From Nocardioidaceae bacterium (lineage in GTDB: Bacteria; Actinomycetota; Actinomycetes; Propionibacteriales; Nocardioidaceae): 9,301 bases of DNA. This document shows positions 1 through 6,212 of this stretch, in pieces; positions within the stretch are counted from its first letter, which is position 1, and each line of letters begins with the position of its first letter. The stretch lies in contig JACCUS010000376.1 in NCBI GenBank assembly GCA_013811715.1, forward strand, positions 1 through 9,301, in the 5' to 3' direction. Under the pieces are notes generated by a model that had not been told where the DNA came from, made no database searches, and saw only the letters and a program-made list of their open reading frames with translations. The translations under genes and the position numbers were made by a program.

Positions 1-38
1 GGTCCTAACTCGACATCGCACGACGATGGGAGCCCACC

Positions 39-1010
39 ATGCCGAAGACACATCAGACCGCATCCGCGTTGCTGACACCCGGCAAGGGGATCTTCGTGGC
101 CGACGAATATGTCGGCGAGATGTTCGATGGGCGAGGTTCACAACCCCCCGATATCACATTCGCGCAGTACGTCGACCTCGTGCTCGCCGCACCCGGTGTC
201 GAGGACTCACTCTCCGGCGTCGTGCTGACCGCGGACACGTTCGCTGCCTCCAGGCACCGCCTGGATCATCCCGCGAACCAGCCCCAAGCCGTCCAACTGG
301 GAGTCCGCATGGACGCCGAGCTAGCCCGGTTGAAGCCCGGCGAGGAGCAGCGCGAGGCAGTCGAGAAGGCTCGTCGACAGCTCGCCGCAAACCGCATGGC
401 CGGCGCGACCTTCGTTGAGTGGCGGGCCAATCTCAGCCCCGCCAATATCGAACGCGGCGGTTCGCACGTCGAAGCCGAAGCGCTCTCCCGCGGCGCCGCT
501 GCCTCGCAGGCCGAAGAGATCCTGCCGCTGGTGACGGTGGCGATGCCCGACCTGGCGTCGCACAGCGCCGTCGTCACCCAGGCGGCGACCGGAAATGCTC
601 TCGACGAGCTCTTCAACTGGCTGGCGCGGTCACAGGTCGACACCAGCGCGATGCTGCTGCGCATCAACATGGTGTTGGCGGGGGACCGCGGTCCCCCGCA
701 GACCCCACCAGACGACGTCGCCCGGGCAACGCTCAGGGTCATCTCCAAGAGCGTGCCGAACGACGTGCCGGGCGTTGTCTTTCTGTCCGGCGGCCAGCCG
801 CTCGACCAAGCGTGCGCCAACCTGTCCACCATCACGTCACTTGCTCGCCAGCTAGAGCTCCCGCAGCGGTTCACCTTCGGGTACGCCCGCGCACTCGTCG
901 CGGGGACGCTTGAGGCCTGGCCGGATGCGGAGGTGGTCCAGCGCGCGTTCGTCGCAGCGTGCCGACGGGCCGGTCAGCCGGTCTCGTCGGCGTCAGCCCC
1001 GTCCCCCTGA
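39..1010 (+). CDS. Class I fructose-bisphosphate aldolase homologue lacking the Schiff-base lysine
   Basis: The 323-residue product follows the class I aldolase fold from end to end. It has the N-terminal TPGKGIFVADE (13-23, family form APGKGILAADES), AGATFVEWR (121-129, family GAxFAKWR), LLRINMV (206-212, family LLKPNMV), VVFLSGGQ (246-253, phosphate-binding loop) and the FGYARAL phosphate-site arginine (R284). It is shorter than the usual roughly 340-360 residues. Key catalytic positions are changed. The Schiff-base lysine (K229 in rabbit muscle enzyme) is Arg208, K146 is Glu127, and the acidic pair E187/E189 aligns with Thr166 and Ala168. The phosphate-binding parts are kept. By family knowledge it should not catalyse the normal aldol cleavage, so it is either a pseudoenzyme or a gene in early decay; the open frame has no stop or frameshift. 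The ATG at 39 has GGGAG at 28-32 as ribosome binding site. Neighbours are cbbX and a broken glpX. Fold assignment is firm; function is unknown. Confidence 0.82.
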   Translation: MPKTHQTASALLTPGKGIFVADEYVGEMFDGRGSQPPDITFAQYVDLVLAAPGVEDSLSGVVLTADTFAASRHRLDHPANQPQAVQLGVRMDAELARLKPGEEQREAVEKARRQLAANRMAGATFVEWRANLSPANIERGGSHVEAEALSRGAAASQAEEILPLVTVAMPDLASHSAVVTQAATGNALDELFNWLARSQVDTSAMLLRINMVLAGDRGPPQTPPDDVARATLRVISKSVPNDVPGVVFLSGGQPLDQACANLSTITSLARQLELPQRFTFGYARALVAGTLEAWPDAEVVQRAFVAACRRAGQPVSSASAPSP

Positions 1011-1870
1011 GGCTTGGCAGAGTCGAAGACACTGCTTCCGTAGACGTCGTCCTTCGTGATCGTGATCAAGTCGTCCTTGGTCAACGGTCGTTGGAGCTCG
1101 ACGAGTCGCTTGGCTTGGCGCAGCCGACAACGCTCGATGGCGTTGCGAACGCTGCGCGCGTTCGAGAATCGGGGCTGCTCCATCCTGAGCGCCAGGTACT
1201 CCGAGAAGGCGTCGCGTCCCGCGTCGTCGAACCTGAAGCTCTCCGCCACCATCATCAAGTCGGCGATCTGGATCAGTTCGGCGTGCGTGTAGTCGTCGAA
1301 CGCAATGTGGTGCGCGACCCGGGACGACAGACCGGGATTCGCCGAGAAGAACGTGTCCATCCGGTCGGAGTAACCGGCAAAGATGACGACGAGGCTTGCT
1401 CGCTCGCTCTCCATCTCCTGTAACAAGATCTCGATCACCTCTTGCCCGTAGTCGCGTTCGTTCTCCTGGCGGAAGAGGTAGTACGCCTCGTCGATGAAGA
1501 GCACGCCGCCCACAGCACGCCCAATAGCCTCCTTCGTCTTGGGAGCCGTGTGCCCGATGAACTGACCCACCAGGTCGTCGCGGGTGACGGTGTGCACCTT
1601 GGGCTTCCGAATGTAACCCAGCGCGTGCAGCATCTCGGCCATGCGTAGCGCCACGGTGGTCTTGCCGGTCCCCGGGCCGCCGGTGAAGCTCATGTGCAGT
1701 GTCGGCCGGGACGACGATAGACCGAACTTCTGGCGCGCACGGTCGACGAGGAGCAGCGCCGCTATCTCTCGAACCCGACGCTTTACCGGTGTCAGTCCCA
1801 CCAGCTCGGCGTCGAGCTTCGCGAGCGTCTCCTCCACGTGCCGGCCTGCCTCGTCCGAGGACAGGTCCAA
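974..1870 (-). CDS. cbbX: CbbX, AAA+ activase of red-type RuBisCO
   Basis: CbbX is a hexameric AAA+ ATPase that remodels inhibited red-type (form IC/ID) RuBisCO by pulling on the large-subunit C-terminus. The 298-residue product matches the family closely. It has Walker A GGPGTGKT (64-71), a pore loop with FIGHTAPKTKE (104-114), Walker B VLFIDEAYYL (123-132), an NERDYGQE stretch (137-144), the SSRVAHHI arginine-finger segment (182-189) and a C-terminal small domain with SNARSVRNAIERCRLRQAKRL (236-256). Length equals the usual roughly 300 residues. The start is uncertain. TTG at 1870 (upstream GGGGCAGAG) best matches the family N-terminus, and GTG at 1837 is an alternative. The frame stays open to an ATG at 2077, but that part is antisense to glpX and is not CbbX-like. 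The 5' end lies 18 bp from the glpX remnant, leaving no room for a promoter. The 3' end overlaps the aldolase gene by 37 bp. No RuBisCO gene is in view. Confidence 0.9.
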   Translation of the reverse strand: MDLSSDEAGRHVEETLAKLDAELVGLTPVKRRVREIAALLLVDRARQKFGLSSSRPTLHMSFTGGPGTGKTTVALRMAEMLHALGYIRKPKVHTVTRDDLVGQFIGHTAPKTKEAIGRAVGGVLFIDEAYYLFRQENERDYGQEVIEILLQEMESERASLVVIFAGYSDRMDTFFSANPGLSSRVAHHIAFDDYTHAELIQIADLMMVAESFRFDDAGRDAFSEYLALRMEQPRFSNARSVRNAIERCRLRQAKRLVELQRPLTKDDLITITKDDVYGSSVFDSAKPQGDGADADETG

Positions 1871-1888
1871 CTCTGCCCCGTCCGCAAG

Positions 1889-2625
1889 GCCGCGGTCGAC
1901 GCGATGAGAACTCTCATCGGAACAGTGGCGATGAATGGTGTCGTCGTCATCGGGGAGGGTGAGAAAGACGCGGCGCCGATGCTGTACAACGGCGAAGTCG
2001 TCGGCAACGGCACCGGTCCGGACTGCGACGTCGCGGTCGACCCCATCGACGGGACGACCCTGTTGTCCAAGGGCCAACCGAACGCGGTGGCCGTCATCGC
2101 AGTCGCGGAGCGGGGTGCCATGTTCGACCCGTCGGCCGTCTTCTACATGAACAAGATCGCCACCGGCCCAGAGGCAGCCGACGTCATCGAATCATCTCCG
2201 ACGGCGACATGGCCGGTGCGATCATGACCGGAAGGGCCGACACCGGCGTGGACCTTCTCATGGGTGTCGGCGGCACACCCGAAGGCATCATCGCCGCCTC
2301 GGCCCTGACCTGCATGGGTGGCGCCATCCAGGCGCGACTGCACCCCAGTTCTGACCTCGAACGCGAGCGGGTCGAGGCTGCCGAGCACGACCTCTCCCGG
2401 GTCCTCACCACAACCGACCTCGTTCGAGGCGACGGAGTCTTCTTCTGCGCCACCGGCATCACCGACGGCGAGCTGTTGCGTGGCGTCCGCTACGACCATG
2501 GCGAGGTACGGACATCCAGCATCGTCATGCGCTCTAAGTCGGGCACCATCCGCAAGGTGCACTCGCGGCACCAGCCATCGAAGCTTCGCGCGTACGCTGC
2601 CATCGACTTCGACCGGAACGCTTGA
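1889..2625 (+). pseudogene. glpX: Fructose-1,6-bisphosphatase class II, 5'-truncated and frameshifted by internal deletion
   Basis: GlpX hydrolyses fructose-1,6-bisphosphate in gluconeogenesis and in the Calvin cycle. Two pieces remain, in different frames. Piece A (1889-2191) starts at AAVDAMRTLIG and holds VVVIGEGEKDAAPMLYNGE and the metal-binding AVDPIDGTT, ending at PEAADVIE. Piece B (about 2194-2625, +2 shift) resumes at ISDGDMAGAI and holds the GVGGTPEGIIAA substrate/metal motif, VFFCATGITDGELL and a complete C-terminus ending AAIDF. Compared with intact actinobacterial GlpX, about 30 conserved N-terminal residues are missing, including the segment GRGDK...DG with a metal-binding Asp. 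About 50 residues between the pieces are also missing. Piece A reads into a stop at 2225-2227. There is no native start codon; the open frame only extends back into the cbbX 5' end. Two independent lesions argue against a sequencing error. A second, working glpX elsewhere in the genome is expected but not visible. Confidence 0.88.
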
Positions 2626-2676
2626 ATTTCGGTCGCGGCGGACCCTCCGCTACAAGCGCCGTTACACGCCTGCCCA

Positions 2677-3195
2677 TTACAGGCCCGCTAGTTCGGATTC
2701 AGCTTGTTGCATGGCTCGAGCCGCCACCTCGGCGACGAGCGGGTCGGCGGGGTCGAGGCCTTCGGCCAGCAGGTAGGACCAGGACACCGGCCCGTCACCG
2801 ACGGGGGATCTCCTCCCGACCACGCTCAACCCGACACGCTTCCGCACCGGCGCGTACACCGTGCAGACGATGGTCTTCGTCACCCGCTCGCGTAGCAGCT
2901 CGAGCAGCCGGCCGGGGTCGGACAGCGTGATCTCGGTGCGCCGCTCCGGCTCCCCCCAGTCCGCCGACTCCACGATGGCCAGCTGTGCGGTGTCGCTGCG
3001 CCAGTCGGCGCGTTCGACGTGCTCCCAACCGACTTTTCGGAACGCTCCCTCGTCGAAGACGTGTACCGCGCGGTCGGTGCCGACGTACCACTCCCCGTCT
3101 CGACCGGCGGCCCACGCCAACGGGCGCTCTCCCTGTGCAAGCGCGAGCCGAGCCGCCACCTCGTCGGGGAGCTTCAGACGGCGTGGCCTCGACAT
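2677..3195 (-). CDS. Conserved actinobacterial hypothetical protein
   Basis: The product is 172 residues, starting MSRPRRLKLPDEV. I do not recognise a named family with certainty. It has a basic N-terminus, then a beta-rich stretch in which short strands alternate with charged turns (ERPLAWAAGRDGEWYVGTDRAVHVFDEG, about 23-50, followed by KVGWEHVERADW), which resembles a PH-like or antiparallel barrel domain. It ends in an alanine-rich helix (PLVAEVAARAMQQAESELAGL). There is no signal peptide or membrane segment, so it is probably cytosolic. The ATG at 3195 is chosen because GATGGG lies just upstream. Upstream in-frame starts at 3213 and 3249 have no ribosome binding site, and the one at 3249 lies inside an inverted repeat. 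It follows the sigma-factor gene on the same strand, 72 bp downstream. Small proteins of this look sit near dnaG/sigma clusters in other actinobacteria (from memory). Confidence 0.75.
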   Translation of the reverse strand: MSRPRRLKLPDEVAARLALAQGERPLAWAAGRDGEWYVGTDRAVHVFDEGAFRKVGWEHVERADWRSDTAQLAIVESADWGEPERRTEITLSDPGRLLELLRERVTKTIVCTVYAPVRKRVGLSVVGRRSPVGDGPVSWSYLLAEGLDPADPLVAEVAARAMQQAESELAGL

Positions 3196-3220
3196 GAGCC
3201 CATCATGGCGCATCGGTACA

Positions 3221-3257
3221 AGCCGCCGGTGACACCTCGTCGGTCTCACCGGCGGCT
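3221..3257 (-). terminator. Perfect 12-bp inverted repeat after the sigma-factor gene
   Basis: AGCCGCCGGTGA (3221-3232) and TCACCGGCGGCT (3246-3257) are exact reverse complements separated by a 13-base loop. On the minus strand the hairpin begins 10 bases after the sigma-factor stop codon and is followed by TTGTACC, a very weak T-run. GC-rich hairpins without a strong T-tract are common actinobacterial terminators. Only 25 bases separate it from the next gene's ATG, so it could also be an attenuator or an RNA-processing site. Confidence 0.6.
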
Positions 3258-3267
3258 GACTCGTTCG

Positions 3268-4254
3268 TCAGTGGAGATACTCGCGGAAGTTGTCCAACCC
3301 ACCGGACATCCGAAGCCGAGCCAGCGCCTTCGACTCGATCTGGCGCGCCCGCTCTCTGGTCACGCCCAATACCGCTCCGACCTCCTCAAGCGTGTGCGCG
3401 CGTCCGTCCTCGAGACCGAAGCGCAGCCGCAGCGTCCGCCGCTCCCGCTCACTGACCTGCGCGAGCAGCTGTTCGACGTCGGAGTCCAGCATCAGCATCC
3501 CGACGTCGTCCATCGGCAACGCGCTCCGGTTGTCCGCGATCAGGTCGACCAGATTGCCGTTCTCGCCTTCCCCGACGGCCATGTCGAGGGACATCGGCTC
3601 CTCGACGAGCTTCAAGAGGTCCCGAACCTTAAGAGCCGTTGTCTGCAAATTGAGGGCCATCTCCTGCAGTGTGGGTGAGCGACCCAGCTGCTGGAACATC
3701 GCCCGCTGGACGCGAACGGTCCGATGCATCGCCTCGACGACATGGACGGGGATGCGGATCGTCCTGGCCTGGTCGGCGATCCCTCGCGAGATCGCCTGCC
3801 GGATCCACCAGGTGGCATACGTTGAGAACTTGTAACCGCGTCGGTAGTCGAACTTCTCCACCGCCCGGATCAGGCCGATGTTGCCCTCCTGGACGAGGTC
3901 GAGCAAGGAGATGCTTGGTCCGCCGTACCGTTTCGCCACCGCGACCACGAGCCGCAAGTTCGACTGCACGAGTGTCGCCTTGGCAGACTTCCCGACGTCG
4001 ACCAGGAAGGCAAGGTCAAGCCGGTCCTCGCCGCTGAGGTCGTGATCGGTCAGGATCCGCCCCTCGGCCAGCACGCCGACCTCGATGGCATGGGCGAGGC
4101 GCACCTCGTCGGCCGCCGACAGCAGCGGGATTCGGCCTATCTCGCGCAGGTACATGCGCACCGAGTCGGGCGCCTCGGCCTCGCGCTGCATCGGGACACG
4201 TGGCGCAGGGACACTGGCTCGGCTGGCCGCCACGGCACGTGTTGACGTGCTCAT
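3268..4254 (-). CDS. Primary-like (group 2) sigma-70 factor of RNA polymerase
   Basis: This sigma factor directs RNA polymerase to -10/-35 promoters. From the ATG at 4254 it is 328 residues. Region 1.2 is DSVRMYLREIGRIPLLSAADE (about 30-50). Region 2 includes NLRLVVAVAKRY, LDLVQEGNIGLIRAVEKFDY and the -10-reading YATWWIRQAISRGIADQARTIR (about 146-167). Region 3 follows. Region 4 has SERERRTLRLRFGLEDG and the helix-turn-helix LEEVGAVLGVTRERARQIESKALARLR (about 289-315). There is no region 1.1 extension of the kind seen in the long principal sigma factor, so group 2 (HrdD/SigB-like) is the best call; a specific gene name cannot be assigned. An alternative in-frame GTG at 4290 would add 12 residues and has a weak GGAT upstream; the ATG has no clear ribosome binding site, so the start is open. 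It lies 75 bp downstream of dnaG on the same strand and may be co-transcribed with it. Confidence 0.92.
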   Translation of the reverse strand: MSTSTRAVAASRASVPAPRVPMQREAEAPDSVRMYLREIGRIPLLSAADEVRLAHAIEVGVLAEGRILTDHDLSGEDRLDLAFLVDVGKSAKATLVQSNLRLVVAVAKRYGGPSISLLDLVQEGNIGLIRAVEKFDYRRGYKFSTYATWWIRQAISRGIADQARTIRIPVHVVEAMHRTVRVQRAMFQQLGRSPTLQEMALNLQTTALKVRDLLKLVEEPMSLDMAVGEGENGNLVDLIADNRSALPMDDVGMLMLDSDVEQLLAQVSERERRTLRLRFGLEDGRAHTLEEVGAVLGVTRERARQIESKALARLRMSGGLDNFREYLH

Positions 4255-4329
4255 GGGAACCAGTGTGAGACTGCCGACAGAGCCCTGCACGTGCTTTATC
4301 CATACGTAATGAATGTCGGAAAAGGTCAG

Positions 4330-6201
4330 CTAGATCCCGCTTCCGATGGCTTGTTCGCGCAGCGCCCGACGGTGACTTTCGAGGGCGACCAGCTCGCCGA
4401 AGAGCCGGTTGTAGTCAGTGACCTCGGTGACCGGATTCATCCGCTGCAACCTGGACTTGACCTGCTCGATCCGCCGGAGGGCTGTCAGTTCTCGCAACCG
4501 CACCACGTACGCCGCCACGACGACCTTGCCGGGCTGGCCGGAGGTCTCCAGCGACTCGACCGCGAGCGCCGACACCACCTGTTGCGCCGCAACGTCTCCA
4601 AGCTCGGCCAGCAGCTTGTCAGGCGACACCGCGGTGGGGCCTCCTATCTTGCCGATCGCCTCGAAAATATCGCGATAGTACGGATGGGTGAAGTCGTCGG
4701 CCTCCACCGCGCCCCATGCGCCACCGATCACGTCGGGGTGTTGCAGCGCTAGCTTCAACACGTCACGTTCGAGGGAGAACCGCCGCTCCCGCGGGTTCGC
4801 TACGTCGCGGGCGCCGGGCCTTCCGGCTGCCGGCTGATCCGCGGACAAGGTGCCCCTGCCGGGCGCGCCGCGTCTGGCGGCCCGCCGAACCTCGGCTCGG
4901 ACGTCGTCGACGTCAACTCCCACCATGCCGGCCAGCTCCCGCGCGAAGGCCTCGACCTTGGACCGGTCCCGTATGCTCGCCACGAGGCGAGCCGCTTCGC
5001 GGGTGGCGTCGATGCGGCTGTCCGCGCGGTCGAGGTCGTAACGGGAGACGACGTTCTTGAGCACGAAGCGGTAGAGCGGGACCCGGCGGGCGACCAGCTC
5101 CCGGACGGCGGCGTCACCGGCCACAAGCCGCAGGTCGCACGGGTCACGACCGTCCGGCTCGACGGCCACATACGTCTGACCGACGAACTGTTGGTCGCCG
5201 CCGAACGCGCGCAGGGCCGCTTTCTGCCCCGCCTCGTCACCGTCGAACGTGAAGATGATCTCACCGCGGAACTCGTCATGGTCGAGCAGCAGTCGTCGCA
5301 GCACGCGGGTGTGGTCCGCGCCGAATGCGGTGCCACACGTCGCGACCGCGGTCCGCACTCCAGAGAGGTGGCACGCCATCACGTCGGTGTAGCCCTCGAC
5401 GACCACCGCCTGAGAGCTCCGGGCGATCTCCTTGCGAGCCAGCTCGACGCCGTACAGGAGCTGGCCCTTCTTGAAGATCGGTGTCTCGGGGGTGTTCAGG
5501 TACTTGGCCTCGACGTGGTCGTCGTCGAACAAGCGGCGCGCACCGAAGCCCACGACGTCACCCGACAGCTCGCGGATCGGCCACATCAGCCGGCCCCGGA
5601 ACCGGTCGTAGGCGCCGCGATTGCCACGAGCCGCCAGGCCGGCGGTGACCAGCTCGTCGTCGCCGAAGCCACGCCCCCGCAGCTGGGTGAGCAACGCCTC
5701 GCCGCCTCGGGGGGCGAATCCGATGCCGAACCGCTCGGCCGCCTCCTTGTCGAACCCGCGCTCGGACAGGAACCGTCGGCCGGCCGCCGCCTCCGTTGAT
5801 CCGAGCTGGTCGGCGTAGAACTCGGCGGCGGCTCGCTGCGCCTCGACCAGCCGGCTGCGCTGGCCGGGGTCTCGTCGCGGCCCGGTGTGGCGGTCGTCGA
5901 TGTAACGCAGCTCCACCCCGAACCGACCCGCCAGCCGCTCCACTGCGTCGGTGAAGCCGACCCCCTCGATCTTCTGCACGAACGTGATGACGTCTCCCCC
6001 CTCCTCGCAGCCGAAGCAGTGGTAGAAGCCACGCGATGGCGTGACGTTGAAGGAGGCGCTCTTTTCGTCGTGGAACGGGCACAACCCTTTCAGCGAGCCG
6101 GTGCCCGCGGTGCGCAGGGTCACATGGTCGCCGATGACCTCGTCGATCCGCGACCGCTCGCGGACCAGCGCGATGTCGTCTTCCCTGATGCGGCCCGCCA
6201 C
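4330..6201 (-). CDS. dnaG: DNA primase
   Basis: DnaG makes the RNA primers for lagging-strand DNA synthesis and acts with the DnaB helicase at the fork. The 623-residue product has the N-terminal CHC2 zinc-binding domain with ligands C41, H44, C62 and C65 (CPFHDEKSASF...YHCFGC). The catalytic core has EAKYLNTPETPIFKKG (231-246). The TOPRIM domain has VVVEGYTDVMA (266-276, catalytic E269) and FTFDGDEAGQKAA (317-329, D320 and D322). The C-terminal helicase-binding domain (about 475-623) ends with LFGELVALESHRRALREQA. A basic, glycine/proline-rich linker lies at about 437-475. Length is normal. The start is GTG at 6201, because MAGRIREDDIALVRERS is the standard actinobacterial N-terminus. The dgt stop is 11 bp upstream, so translation is probably coupled. 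No defects are seen. Confidence 0.98.
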   Translation of the reverse strand: MAGRIREDDIALVRERSRIDEVIGDHVTLRTAGTGSLKGLCPFHDEKSASFNVTPSRGFYHCFGCEEGGDVITFVQKIEGVGFTDAVERLAGRFGVELRYIDDRHTGPRRDPGQRSRLVEAQRAAAEFYADQLGSTEAAAGRRFLSERGFDKEAAERFGIGFAPRGGEALLTQLRGRGFGDDELVTAGLAARGNRGAYDRFRGRLMWPIRELSGDVVGFGARRLFDDDHVEAKYLNTPETPIFKKGQLLYGVELARKEIARSSQAVVVEGYTDVMACHLSGVRTAVATCGTAFGADHTRVLRRLLLDHDEFRGEIIFTFDGDEAGQKAALRAFGGDQQFVGQTYVAVEPDGRDPCDLRLVAGDAAVRELVARRVPLYRFVLKNVVSRYDLDRADSRIDATREAARLVASIRDRSKVEAFARELAGMVGVDVDDVRAEVRRAARRGAPGRGTLSADQPAAGRPGARDVANPRERRFSLERDVLKLALQHPDVIGGAWGAVEADDFTHPYYRDIFEAIGKIGGPTAVSPDKLLAELGDVAAQQVVSALAVESLETSGQPGKVVVAAYVVRLRELTALRRIEQVKSRLQRMNPVTEVTDYNRLFGELVALESHRRALREQAIGSGI

Positions 6202-6212
6202 GAGGGTCGAGT

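Noticed and set aside
1..38. End of an upstream gene (TAA at 6-8)
   Set aside because: Only a few bases precede the stop triplet, so no frame can be supported.
266..874. Long minus-strand open frame inside the aldolase gene
   Set aside because: It is a high-GC shadow frame opposite a recognisable protein, with no family motif or ribosome binding site.
1871..2077. 5' extension of the cbbX frame to an ATG at 2077
   Set aside because: This part is the exact antisense of the conserved glpX motifs and has no similarity to CbbX N-termini; the frame is open by chance.
1838..2227. A small intact gene starting at GTG 1838
   Set aside because: Its first 17 codons are antisense to cbbX and its last residues are out-of-frame glpX; the conserved middle belongs to the glpX pseudogene.
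2626..2684. A tRNA or a strong terminator between glpX and the hypothetical gene
   Set aside because: No cloverleaf can be drawn. The only stems are 5 bp (GCCTG/CAGGC at 2668-2684, and GCGGA/TCCGC just upstream), with no T-run, and the first overlaps a stop codon.
4255..4329. A clear promoter for the sigma-factor gene
   Set aside because: CTGACC and TACGTA/TATGGA hexamers are present, but the spacings (15 or 19 bp) and matches are poor, so no promoter is annotated.
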